This document shows, in pieces, positions 35,189-43,281 of a stretch of DNA of 64,000 nt. The DNA comes from Sulfomarinibacter sp963733915. GTDB lineage: Bacteria; Acidobacteriota; Thermoanaerobaculia; Thermoanaerobaculales; Sulfomarinibacteraceae. The translations under genes and the position numbers were made by a program. The notes below the pieces were generated by a model. The model ran no database searches, was not told the origin of the DNA, and saw only the letters and a program-made list of their open reading frames with translations. The stretch covers positions 62,001-126,000 of the forward strand of contig CAVTEP010000001.1 of NCBI GenBank assembly GCA_963733915.1, read 5' to 3'. How positions within the stretch are numbered: the first letter of the stretch is position 1; every line of letters starts with the position of its first letter.

Positions 35189-36994
35189 ATGGCGAAACGC
35201 GGGACAATGGGTGCGATGGAATCTGAGGGCTCAGGGGCAAAACGAGTCGATGCGCTGATTGTGGTCGCGTTGCTGGCGGTCGCGCTGCTGTGGAGGGTGG
35301 TGTACTTCGTCGAGATGGAGGCCAGCCCCTACGCCGACAACCTCACGCTCGACTCGCAGGTCTATCACGAACTCGCGTTGGCGGCGGCCGAAGGCCGGTG
35401 GAGCGACGGCGGGACCTTTTTCCAGGCGCCGCTCTACCCGTGGGTGTTGGGCTCGATCTACCGGGTTTTCGGGCCGGACCAGACCGCCGCCAGGCTCTTC
35501 CAGATCCTGCTCAGCGTGGCCAGTTGCTGGCTGGTATTTTCGATCGCATCGCGCGCATTCGACCGCCGGGTCGGCGCCGTCGCCCTCGCCGCCAGCGTTG
35601 TCTATGGGATGTTTCTGTTTTTTGCCAACGAGCTGTTGGCGGTCACCCTGGTCGTGTTTCTGGATCTCCTCGGTCTCGAGGTCCTGCTGAGAGCGATTGC
35701 CGTCCCGCGCCGGGTGATGTGGTGGGGTGCCGGCATCGCCTTTGGTCTCTCGGCAATTACGAGGCCGACGATCCTGCCCTTCCTGCTGGCGGCCGCGGTG
35801 TGGATTGTTGTCGTCCGACGGAAGTCGGGTGGGATGCGTGCCGCGTTCCAGGAGGCGGGGCTCTTCGTGCTCGGTATCGCTCTTCCGATCGCACCAGTTG
35901 CGGCGCACAACTGCATGGCGGACGGCGACCTCGTGCTGGTGGCGGCCAACGGCGGCGTCAACTTCTATATCGGCAACAATCCGGCGTCTGACGGCATCAC
36001 AGCAGGTATCCCAGGCACCCGCGAAGATCGCCTCGGCGGGTACGAGGACCAGGTCCGGATCGCTCGCGAGAGCCTGCAAAACCCACGCGCCACCCCGGCC
36101 GAGGTTTCCAGATTCTGGTTCCGGCGAGGCCTCGCCCATATCGTGGAATCACCGGGTTGGGCCTTGCGCCACACCGCGTACAAGGCCTTGATCCTCTTCA
36201 ACGCCCGCGAGATCTCGAACAACCGGGCCATCGAGTTCGTGACCCGCTACTCGTGGATCTTTAGCTGGGCAAGCCTGGGCTTCCGGGTCGTTTTCCCGTT
36301 TGCCGTCGCGGGTCTGATTGCGGGCCGAGGCCGGACCGTCGAGGTGTCGCTGCTGTTGCTTTTCGCGGCCGTCTCCATAGCGACGATCGTGCCTTTCTTT
36401 ATCAGTGCGCGTTTTCGGATGCCGCTGTTGCCGATAGTCATCATCTTTGCCGCGGCCGGTGTCGTTGCCTGGGGGCGGTGGCTGGGCACCGGCGGTTGGA
36501 GGCTGGACGGTCGCCGGCGGTTTGTGATCGTGGTTTCGATGATCTCGGCCGCCGCCGTGGCGCTGCTGATCCGTCCCCGACCGGAGCTTCAGCCCACCGA
36601 TGCGCAAGCGTTTTTCAACGAGGCGGAGGCCTATCGCTCCCACGGAGATTACCGTGGCGCCGCCGACTGGTACGGACGGGCGCTGGCGGTCTACCCCGAG
36701 TTCTGCGACGCTGCCTTCAACCTCGGACGCATCCAAGCCGAGATCTTTACCGATCCAGCCGGCGCGAGCGCGGTGCTCGAACCGATGGTGGCGCCGTGTG
36801 GCGAGGATCTCGAGTTGCGGCGGCTCCTGGGATTGACCCTGTGTGCCGCCGGCCGGTGCGAGAGCGGTCTCGAGCATCTGCTCTTCGTGGCCGAGCGCCG
36901 CCCCGATTCGCAGGCGGCGCAGCAGGAGGTCGAATGGGCGTCCGGGCTGCTCCGCGACGGTGATCCATCCGCTCGTGAGTCGACCGGACAGTGA
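35189..36994 (+). CDS. GT-C membrane glycosyltransferase with TPR tail
   Basis: About 601 residues. Roughly ten membrane helices and the first-loop acidic region (NLTLDSQVYHELA) resemble the GT-C family (PMT/ArnT/GT39-83) that uses polyprenyl-phosphate sugars to modify lipids or proteins outside the membrane. The last ~130 residues are tetratricopeptide-like (DAQAFFNEAEAYRSHGDYRGAADWYGRALAVYP), a common architecture for O-glycosylation enzymes. Sugar and acceptor are unknown. The start is ATG 35189, 35207 or 35216; none has a good Shine-Dalgarno. Confidence 0.8.
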   Translation: MAKRGTMGAMESEGSGAKRVDALIVVALLAVALLWRVVYFVEMEASPYADNLTLDSQVYHELALAAAEGRWSDGGTFFQAPLYPWVLGSIYRVFGPDQTAARLFQILLSVASCWLVFSIASRAFDRRVGAVALAASVVYGMFLFFANELLAVTLVVFLDLLGLEVLLRAIAVPRRVMWWGAGIAFGLSAITRPTILPFLLAAAVWIVVVRRKSGGMRAAFQEAGLFVLGIALPIAPVAAHNCMADGDLVLVAANGGVNFYIGNNPASDGITAGIPGTREDRLGGYEDQVRIARESLQNPRATPAEVSRFWFRRGLAHIVESPGWALRHTAYKALILFNAREISNNRAIEFVTRYSWIFSWASLGFRVVFPFAVAGLIAGRGRTVEVSLLLLFAAVSIATIVPFFISARFRMPLLPIVIIFAAAGVVAWGRWLGTGGWRLDGRRRFVIVVSMISAAAVALLIRPRPELQPTDAQAFFNEAEAYRSHGDYRGAADWYGRALAVYPEFCDAAFNLGRIQAEIFTDPAGASAVLEPMVAPCGEDLELRRLLGLTLCAAGRCESGLEHLLFVAERRPDSQAAQQEVEWASGLLRDGDPSARESTGQ

Positions 36995-37056
36995 CCGCTG
37001 GATGCTGTAACTGCGTCTCAATAAGGCATTTGCATTCGTGAAGAAATTCACATACC

Positions 37057-37086
37057 TTGAGCTCAGGGCACCGGACGGGTTATGCT
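37057..37086 (+). promoter_or_regulatory. Possible promoter of the redox operon
   Basis: TTGAGC (37057-37062) and TATGCT (37081-37086), spaced 18 bp, lie 42 bp before the first gene of the redox operon. This is a moderate match to a sigma-70-type promoter and the only plausible one in the 134-bp gap. Confidence 0.35.
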
Positions 37087-37128
37087 GAATCCCCGGTCCC
37101 TCGATTTTCCTCGGAACGGAGAGTATGC

Positions 37129-37845
37129 GTGTACCGGAAACGGGTGACAGTATTCGTCGGCCACTTTGGCAGCGGCAAGACCGAGATCGCTCTCAATGGG
37201 GCTCTCGATCTGGCGGCCGCGGGCGAACGCGTGGTCGTCGCCGATCTTGACGTCGTCAAGCCGTACTTCCGGTCGCGCTCGGCGCGGGCCATCCTCTCGG
37301 ATGCCGGGATCGAGCTGTTGGCGCCCACCGGCGCCAACATCCACTCCGATTTGCCGATCATCGTGCCACAGATCCGCAGCCGGCTGCGCGACAGCAACCG
37401 CCGTCTGATCATGGACGTGGGCGGCGACGACATCGGCGCGCGAGTCCTCGGCTCGCTGGCGGACGTGGTTCCGCTCGATGACACCGACTGCCTGCTGGTG
37501 CTCAACTTCCGTCGTCCGTCGACCCCTGACCCAGGGGCAGCACTGCTGATGGTGCGCGAGATCGAGTCGGTGGGCAGGGTGCCGGTGAGCGGGTTGATAT
37601 CGAATACCCATTTGATGGACGAGACCACCCTCGAGGTGGTGCTCGAGGGTTACCACCAGGCGGTCGAAACCGCACGCCTGGCCGGGGTGCCGCTGGTTGC
37701 GGTGACGGTGACCCAGGAGCTGGCGATGGTTCTTCGTGGTGAGAATCTCGAGTGCCCTGTGGTCGCGATGCGCCGCATCGTAAAGCCGCCGTTTGCGCAG
37801 AGCCACGAGCGGCGAACGGTCGGGCCGCTCTTCGTGGTCAACTGA
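37129..37845 (+). CDS. P-loop NTPase heading the oxidoreductase operon
   Basis: A 238-residue SIMIBI-class (MinD/CobQ-like) NTPase with the P-loop VGHFGSGKTEIAL, followed by VVVADLDVVKPYFRSR (switch) and MDVGGDDIG (Walker B-like). I do not know a biochemical role for this group. Its position 13 bp before a ferredoxin and oxidoreductase subunits suggests a maturation or metal/cluster insertion role, by analogy with other SIMIBI maturases. The start is GTG 37129, with CGGAG just upstream. It is the first gene of a run of closely spaced genes reaching 44.5 kb. Confidence 0.75.
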   Translation: MYRKRVTVFVGHFGSGKTEIALNGALDLAAAGERVVVADLDVVKPYFRSRSARAILSDAGIELLAPTGANIHSDLPIIVPQIRSRLRDSNRRLIMDVGGDDIGARVLGSLADVVPLDDTDCLLVLNFRRPSTPDPGAALLMVREIESVGRVPVSGLISNTHLMDETTLEVVLEGYHQAVETARLAGVPLVAVTVTQELAMVLRGENLECPVVAMRRIVKPPFAQSHERRTVGPLFVVN

Positions 37846-37858
37846 GAAAGGAGCGTCG

Positions 37859-38092
37859 ATGCCGCAGATCATCATCAGCCCTGATCGCTGCAAGGGTTGC
37901 GAGCTCTGCGTTCACGCGTGTCCGCAGCAGATCCTGGGGATGGGCAAGAGCATCAACAGCAGGGGCTATTTCTACGCCGAGGTGGTCGAGCAGATGCGCT
38001 GTATCGGCTGCCGGCTGTGCTGTATCACCTGCCCCGACATGGCGATCGACATGAAGGTCAACGGCGCGATGTACCACTACTTCAGCTATTGA
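37859..38092 (+). CDS. 2x[4Fe-4S] ferredoxin subunit (delta) of 2-oxoacid oxidoreductase
   Basis: A 77-residue ferredoxin with two CxxCxxCxxxCP motifs (CKGCELCVHACP and CIGCRLCCITCP). This is the classic delta/ferredoxin-like subunit of VOR/KOR enzymes, passing electrons from the thiamine site to external acceptors. AAAGGAG lies upstream of ATG 37859. The following 136-bp gap to the alpha subunit holds a hexamer hairpin. Confidence 0.88.
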   Translation: MPQIIISPDRCKGCELCVHACPQQILGMGKSINSRGYFYAEVVEQMRCIGCRLCCITCPDMAIDMKVNGAMYHYFSY

Positions 38093-38115
38093 TGGAGGCC
38101 ATGATGATGAAACTC

Positions 38116-38210
38116 GTGCCCGTCTCCGTCTCCGTATCCGTGCCCGACGGGATGGTATGGGTTGCATGGACCCATCGGGCACGGAAACGGATACGGGCAC
38201 GGAGACGGGT
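38116..38210. repeat. Hexamer inverted array (CCGTNT / ANACGG)
   Basis: The left arm (38116-38147) repeats CCGTCT/CCGTAT/CCGTGC; the right arm (38175-38211) carries the complementary CGGAGA/CGGATA/CGGGCA words. A transcript would form a ~30-bp stem between the ferredoxin and alpha-subunit genes. The same words encode the TrpC C terminus near 23755-23780 and occur at about 52797-52815. Confidence 0.75.
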
Positions 38211-38228
38211 ATGTGATCGGAGGCCCGC

Positions 38229-39317
38229 ATGACCAAAAAACTCATGAAGGGCTCGGAGGCGATCGGCGAGGCGGCCGTCCAGGCGGGCTGCAAGCTGTTC
38301 TTCGGGTATCCGATCACTCCCCAGAACGAGATTCCCGAGTACATGTCGATGCGGCTGCCGCAGATCGGCGGCGCCTTCGTGCAGGCCGAGAGCGAGGTCG
38401 CGGCCTCGAACATGATCTACGGCGCCGCCGGCACCGGCGAGCGGGTCATGACCTCGTCCTCGTCGCCCGGGATATCGTTGATGGCAGAGGGCATCTCGTA
38501 TCTCGCCGGCGCCGAGCTGCCGGTGGTGATCGTCAACATCGTCCGCGCGGGCCCGGGACTGGGCGGCATCCTGCCGAGCCAGGGGGACTACTTTCAGGCC
38601 ACCAAGGGACTCGGCCACGGTGACTTCCGGGTCCTGGTGCTGGCACCGTGGTCGGTTCAGGAAGCCGCGGATCTGGTGCAGGACGCGTTCGATCTCGCCG
38701 ACTATTACCGCAACCCGGTCATGATCCTCGGCGACGGCCTCATCGGACAGATGATGGAGCCGGTGGAGTTTGGCGAGGGCCGGCAGCCGCTCAAGGACCT
38801 CGAGCCGAAAACCTGGGCCACCACCGGTTGCGACGGCAGCCGGCCGACCAATATCATCAACTCGCTCTTTCTCGATCCCGAGGAGCTCGAGCGGCACAAC
38901 AACCACCTCAAGGCCAAGTACGACCTGATGGTGCGTGATGAGGTGCGCTATGCCACCGACGGCGCCGATGAAGGTTACGACGTCCTGATCGTCGCCTACG
39001 GAACGGTCGCGCGGGTCTGCTCCACGGCCATCGAAGAGCTCAGGGAGGACGGCATCAAGGCGGCGCTCGTACGGCCGATCACGCTCTTTCCTTTCCCCTA
39101 CGGGGCGATTCGAGCCGCAGCCCTCGAAGCGAGCGCGGTGCTGGTGGTCGAGCTTTCGACCGGACAGATGATCGAGGACGTCCAGCTCGCTCTCGCCCGC
39201 AGCCGCCCGCTACACTTTTTCAACCGGCTCGGCGGCATGCTGGTGTCGCCGGACGAGGTGGTGGCCAAGGTCAAGGCGATCCTCGACGGCAGCTCGCAGG
39301 AGGTGCACCATGGCTGA
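38229..39317 (+). CDS. 2-oxoacid:ferredoxin oxidoreductase alpha subunit (VorB-like)
   Basis: A 362-residue subunit with the pyrimidine and domain-II folds of VorB/KorA proteins: GSEAIGEAAVQAGCKLFFGYPITPQNEIPEY, QAESEVAASNMIYGAAGTGER and TSSSSPGISLMAEG. The family oxidatively decarboxylates 2-oxoacids (branched-chain, 2-oxoglutarate, pyruvate) to acyl-CoA, reducing ferredoxin. The sequence is most like the 3-methyl-2-oxobutanoate (VorB) group, but the exact substrate cannot be read from sequence alone. GGAGG precedes ATG 38229. It overlaps the beta subunit gene by 8 bases. Confidence 0.88.
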   Translation: MTKKLMKGSEAIGEAAVQAGCKLFFGYPITPQNEIPEYMSMRLPQIGGAFVQAESEVAASNMIYGAAGTGERVMTSSSSPGISLMAEGISYLAGAELPVVIVNIVRAGPGLGGILPSQGDYFQATKGLGHGDFRVLVLAPWSVQEAADLVQDAFDLADYYRNPVMILGDGLIGQMMEPVEFGEGRQPLKDLEPKTWATTGCDGSRPTNIINSLFLDPEELERHNNHLKAKYDLMVRDEVRYATDGADEGYDVLIVAYGTVARVCSTAIEELREDGIKAALVRPITLFPFPYGAIRAAALEASAVLVVELSTGQMIEDVQLALARSRPLHFFNRLGGMLVSPDEVVAKVKAILDGSSQEVHHG

Positions 39318-40083
39318 AACCGTGTTCGCCCGACCGCAGGCGCTGGCCGACATCGCCACCCACTACTGTCCGGGATGCACGCACGGGATCATCCACCGGC
39401 TGGTGGCCGAGGTGCTCGACGAGCTCGGCGTCCGTGAACGGACAGTCGGCGTCGCGCCGGTCGGTTGCGCGGTGCTCGCCTACAACTACTTCACGGTCGA
39501 TTTCCACGAGGCTGCCCACGGCCGCGCGCCGGCGGTCGCCACCGGTATCAAACGCGCCCGACCGGACCTGATCGTCTTCACCTACCAGGGCGACGGCGAC
39601 CTCGCCTCGATCGGCATGGCCGAGATCGTCCATTGCGCCAACCGCGGCGAAAAGGTGACGGTGGTCTTCGTCAACAACGCCATTTACGGCATGACCGGCG
39701 GTCAGATGGCCCCAACGACCATGCCGAAGCAGGTCGCCACGACCTGCCAGCTCGGACGTGACGTGGAAACGATGGGTCACCCGATCCGGGTTGCCGAGCT
39801 CATCTCCACCCTCCGCACGCCGGCCTTTGTCGCCCGTGCCTCGGTCCACAACCCGCTGGTCTCGGTGCACGCCAAGGAAATGCTGCGCCGCGCCTTCACC
39901 CACCAGGTGGCAGGCAGTTGTTTCTCGTTGGTGGAGATCCTGTCGACCTGTCCCACCAACTGGGGGATTCCGCCGGCCGAATCCACCGGGTGGCTGGAGA
40001 AGAACATGCTGCCCTACTACCCGGTCGGGGTATTCAGGACGCCCGATGGTGGGAGCCGCGAACCGAAACCGTTGGTCGATTGA
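39310..40083 (+). CDS. 2-oxoacid:ferredoxin oxidoreductase beta subunit (TPP-binding)
   Basis: A 257-residue subunit that binds thiamine diphosphate. HYCPGCTHGIIHRLV carries the CPGC motif, and TYQGDGDLASIGMAEIVHCANRGEKVTVVFVNNAIYG is cut here into the GDGD...NN metal/TPP motif. GMTGGQMAPTT is the usual substrate-side loop. Overlap with the alpha gene implies coupled translation. Confidence 0.9.
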   Translation: MAETVFARPQALADIATHYCPGCTHGIIHRLVAEVLDELGVRERTVGVAPVGCAVLAYNYFTVDFHEAAHGRAPAVATGIKRARPDLIVFTYQGDGDLASIGMAEIVHCANRGEKVTVVFVNNAIYGMTGGQMAPTTMPKQVATTCQLGRDVETMGHPIRVAELISTLRTPAFVARASVHNPLVSVHAKEMLRRAFTHQVAGSCFSLVEILSTCPTNWGIPPAESTGWLEKNMLPYYPVGVFRTPDGGSREPKPLVD

Positions 40084-40094
40084 GTGGAGGAGGC

Positions 40095-40649
40095 ATGCAG
40101 CGCGAAGTGATCATGGCGGGCTTCGGGGGACAGGGGATCCTCCTGATCGGCAAGATGCTCGCCTATGCGGGCATGCACGAGGGCAAGGAGGTGTCGTGGC
40201 TGCCATCCTATGGGCCCGAGATGCGCGGCGGCACCTGCAACTGTACGGTGGTGGTGTCCGACAAACCGGTCGGCTCGCCCGTGATCCGCTCGCCGCGAGC
40301 GGTCCTGGCGATGAACCTGCCCTCACTGGAAAAGTTCGAGCCCGATATCCGGCCCGGAGGCCTGTTGCTGATCAACAGCTCGCTCATCAATCGGGGCTCG
40401 GAACGGAATGACCTGACGGTCATCGAGGTCCCGGCCAACGAGATCGCCGCCGGGCTCGGCAACCCGCGCGGCGCCAACATGGTCGCCCTCGGCGCCTACC
40501 TCGGGGCCACCGACGCGGTGTCGCTCGAGGAGATTGAAAGCGTGATCAGGGAGACCTTTGCCGCCAAACCGGCGGTGATCGACGTCAACATCGAGGCGCT
40601 GCGCAAGGGATACGAGCTCGGAGCGGCGCACAAGGTCGCGGAGGCGTGA
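40095..40649 (+). CDS. 2-oxoacid:ferredoxin oxidoreductase gamma subunit
   Basis: A 184-residue gamma subunit, beginning MQREVIMAGFGGQGILLIGK and containing PSYGPEMRGGTCNC, both diagnostic of the POR/KOR/VOR gamma family. GGAGGAGG precedes ATG 40095. It ends with TGATG overlap into the NuoE-like gene, which ties the oxidoreductase and the NADH-dehydrogenase-like genes into one transcript. Confidence 0.92.
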   Translation: MQREVIMAGFGGQGILLIGKMLAYAGMHEGKEVSWLPSYGPEMRGGTCNCTVVVSDKPVGSPVIRSPRAVLAMNLPSLEKFEPDIRPGGLLLINSSLINRGSERNDLTVIEVPANEIAAGLGNPRGANMVALGAYLGATDAVSLEEIESVIRETFAAKPAVIDVNIEALRKGYELGAAHKVAEA

Positions 40650-41132
40650 TGGCTGATACCCCGTGTTCCGACCTCAGCAAGGCCGAGGAGATCCTGGGAC
40701 GCTACCCGCACGAGGAGCCGGCGCTGATCCAGGTCCTCCAAGACGTCCACCGCGCGTACAATTACCTGCCCTGCGATGTGCTCGAGCGGGTGGCGGACGT
40801 CCTCGAAGTGCCGCTCGCCAAGGTGTTTTCGGTGTCGACCTTTTACAAGGCGTTTTCGCTCGAACCGCAGGGCGACACGATCGTCAAGGTCTGCCTGGGA
40901 ACCGCCTGCCACATCCGCGGCGCCGGCCAGTTGGTGGAGGAGCTCGAGCGCCGGCTCGGAATCGTCTCCGAACGAGACGACCCCGGACCTCAAGTTCACC
41001 CTCAAGACGGTGAACTGCGTCGGCGCCTGCGCGATGGCGCCGGTCATGATCGTCGGCGAAAAGTACTGGGGCGGCGCCAAGCCGGGACGAATGTCGAAGT
41101 ACCTCGCCGAGGGAAGCAACGATGAGAATTAA
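40649..41132 (+). CDS. NuoE-like thioredoxin-fold [2Fe-2S] subunit, frameshifted
   Basis: Homologue of the 24-kDa subunit of complex I, also seen in HndA/HoxE and bifurcating dehydrogenases. The first part has YPHEEPALIQVLQDVHRAYNYLP, VSTFYKAF and VCLGTACHIRGA (two cluster cysteines). The second pair (NCVGACAMAPVMIV) is in another frame, reached by skipping one base (or restoring two) between 40960 and 40977. The joined product is about 160 residues. The final TAA is at the left edge of element B. This is either a sequence error or a broken gene. Confidence 0.85.
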
Positions 41133-41309
41133 CCCGCATATCTTGCCAGCTTTCGTCGCGAGGCCGGAGAGGTGTTGTGAGATGTGGTGTTTGCGACCTG
41201 AGGGCCGCGGAGGCGTACTAGAGGGTACGTCGAGCAGCCCGATGGGAGCAAGCGCCGCAGATTGCTGCGAATCTCCGGCCGCAGCAGGAAGGTGGTGAGA
41301 TATGCGGGT
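41131..41309 (+). repeat. ~180-bp element with terminal inverted repeats, copy B
   Basis: Second copy of the element at 15952-16135, same orientation, with ends ACCCGCATATCT and AGATATGCGGGT. The core from about 41190 is nearly identical to copy A, and loop sequences differ (TAGAGG versus TTGACC) while the GCGTAC/GTACGT stem is kept. It lies between the NuoE- and NuoF-like genes. Its right end contains AAGGTGGTGAG and the ATG used by the NuoF-like gene. Confidence 0.75.
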
Positions 41310-43191
41310 ACAGTCGAAGGACCAATTCGAGGCGTTGCGCGCCCAGGCCGGGGAGATCGAAACCGGCCGCGACCGGCAGGTGCTGGTGTGCTGCGGCACC
41401 GGCTGCTTGGCCTGGGGATCGAAGAAGGTGGCGGAGACCTTCGCCGCCGAGATCGCCAAACGCAGCCTCGACGCGGAGGTCAATCTGTTCGTCAAATCCA
41501 CCGGGTGCCACGGGTTCTGCGAGCGCGGCCCGCTGGTGGTGCTCAAGCCGTCGGGTGTCCTCTACACGAAGGTCAAACCGAACCGGGTGGAGGAGATCGT
41601 CGAAAAGACGCTCGTGGGTGGCGAGATCATCCCCGGCCTCCTCTACAAGGAGCCGGTCAGCGGCGAGCGGGTCGAAAACTACGACGAGATTCCCTTCTAC
41701 AAGCACCAGGTGCGGGTGGCGATGCGCAACATCGGCCGCATCGACCCCACCGACATCCTCGACGCGATCGCGGCCGGCGCCTACGCCGGTCTCGCCAAGG
41801 CCCTCTCTGAAATGACCCCCGACGAGGTGATCGGCGAGGTCGCGACCTCGGGACAGCGGGGCCGCGGCGGCGCCGGGTTCTCGACCGCCCGCAAGTGGCA
41901 GTCGTGCAAGAGCGCGCCGGGTGACCGCCGCTTCGTGCTTTGCAACGGCGACGAGGGCGACCCGGGCGCCTTCAAGGACCGTTCGATCATGGAGGGCGAC
42001 CCGCACTCGGTGATCGAGGGCATGATCATCGGCGCCTACGCTATCGGCGCCCACGAAGGTTGGATCTACGTCCGAGACGAGTACCCGTTGGCGGTGGTCA
42101 ACCTCGAGATCGCCATCCGCGAGGCGCGCAAGTACGGCCTCCTCGGCCGCAATATCATGGGCTCGGGCTTCGACTTCGACATCACGATCTCGCGCGGCGG
42201 CGGCGCCTTCGTGTGCGGCGAGTCGTCGGCGTTGATGCGCTCGCTCGAGGGCAAGACCGGTGAGCCGCGGGCCAAGTACGTCCATGCCACCGAAAAGGGC
42301 CTTTTCGATCTGCCGACGGTGCTCAACAATGTCGAGACCTGGGCCGGAATCGGCGCCATCATCGACCGCGGCGGTGCGTGGTTCGCCTCCATGGGCACCG
42401 AACGATCGAAGGGGACGAAAGCCTTCTCCCTGGTCGGCAAGGTCAAGAACACCGGGCTCATCGAGCTGCCCATGGGCACCACCCTGCGCCACATTGTCTA
42501 CGAGATCGGTGGCGGCATCCTCAAGGACCGGCCGCTCAAGGCCGTGCAGACCGGAGGGCCTTCGGGCGGCTGTGTTCCGGAGGCGTTGCTCGATTTGCCG
42601 GTCGATTACGAGCAGCTGACCGAGGCCGGCTCGATGATGGGATCGGGCGGCATGATCGTGATGGACGACCGCACCTGCATGGTCGACGTGTCGCGGTTCT
42701 TCCTCGCCTTTCTCGAGGAGGAGAGCTGCGGCAAGTGCACCCCATGCCGCGAGGGCCTCAAGCAGATGCTCTACATCTACGACCGGATCATCGCCGGCGA
42801 CGGGACGGATGCCGACCTCGGGCTCATCGAACGGCTCGCCGCCGGCATGAAGCTCGGCAGCCTGTGCGAGCTCGGCAAGTCGGCGCCCAATCCCGTGCTG
42901 TCGACCCTGCGGTACTTCAGGGCGGAGTACGAGGCCCACATCCGCGACAAGGCCTGCCCGGCGGGCGTGTGCCGCGAGCTCACCGCCTTCGAGATCATCG
43001 AGGAGGCCTGCGACGGTTGCCACGCCTGCTCCAAGGCCTGCCCCGTGGACGCCATCGCGGGCGCGACCAAGGAGCTGCACGTCATCGACCATGAGATCTG
43101 CATCTCCTGCGGCGCCTGCCTCGATGTCTGCCCGACCGACGCGGTGCGCACATTTCCCAAGTTAGAAGGTGCCAGGTTTAACAATGTTTGA
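41302..43191 (+). CDS. NuoF-like NAD(P)H/FMN diaphorase subunit with extra Fe-S domains
   Basis: A 629-residue HndC/HydB-type protein. Residues about 25-115 are a thioredoxin-like [2Fe-2S] domain (CCGTGCLAWG, STGCHGFCERGP). About 135-500 are the NADH/FMN core (RGRGGAGFSTARKW, CNGDEGDPGAFKDR, GAFVCGESSALM) plus SLBB. Then comes a [4Fe-4S] site (EESCGKCTPCREG). The C terminus has two ferredoxin clusters (CDGCHACSKACP, CISCGACLDVCP). It should take electrons to or from NAD(P). The last residues (GARFNNV) come from a palindromic repeat. The start codon and ribosome-binding site come from element B. Confidence 0.9.
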   Translation: MRVQSKDQFEALRAQAGEIETGRDRQVLVCCGTGCLAWGSKKVAETFAAEIAKRSLDAEVNLFVKSTGCHGFCERGPLVVLKPSGVLYTKVKPNRVEEIVEKTLVGGEIIPGLLYKEPVSGERVENYDEIPFYKHQVRVAMRNIGRIDPTDILDAIAAGAYAGLAKALSEMTPDEVIGEVATSGQRGRGGAGFSTARKWQSCKSAPGDRRFVLCNGDEGDPGAFKDRSIMEGDPHSVIEGMIIGAYAIGAHEGWIYVRDEYPLAVVNLEIAIREARKYGLLGRNIMGSGFDFDITISRGGGAFVCGESSALMRSLEGKTGEPRAKYVHATEKGLFDLPTVLNNVETWAGIGAIIDRGGAWFASMGTERSKGTKAFSLVGKVKNTGLIELPMGTTLRHIVYEIGGGILKDRPLKAVQTGGPSGGCVPEALLDLPVDYEQLTEAGSMMGSGGMIVMDDRTCMVDVSRFFLAFLEEESCGKCTPCREGLKQMLYIYDRIIAGDGTDADLGLIERLAAGMKLGSLCELGKSAPNPVLSTLRYFRAEYEAHIRDKACPAGVCRELTAFEIIEEACDGCHACSKACPVDAIAGATKELHVIDHEICISCGACLDVCPTDAVRTFPKLEGARFNNV

Positions 43192-43265
43192 GGTAATTCG
43201 TGACTCCAGATTGAAACCGGGAGGCCAACCGAAAATGACAGTGAACATTGTTATACCTGGCACCT
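43167..43265. repeat. GGTGCCA palindromic (REP-like) element, copy R1
   Basis: Inverted arms 43167-43189 (AGGTGCCAGGTTTAACAATG...) and 43244-43265 differ at one position, with a ~54-nt centre. It encodes the C-terminal residues of the NuoF-like protein. Similar palindromes are moved by REP-associated tyrosine transposases in other genomes; no transposase is in the window. Confidence 0.65.
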
Positions 43266-43281
43266 CGGCGGAGGTGGTGTG

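Noticed and set aside
41218..43092. 624-codon minus-strand frame opposite the NuoF-like gene
   Set aside because: Antisense shadow of a gene with intact cofactor motifs; composition rich in Ala, Gly, His and Asp.
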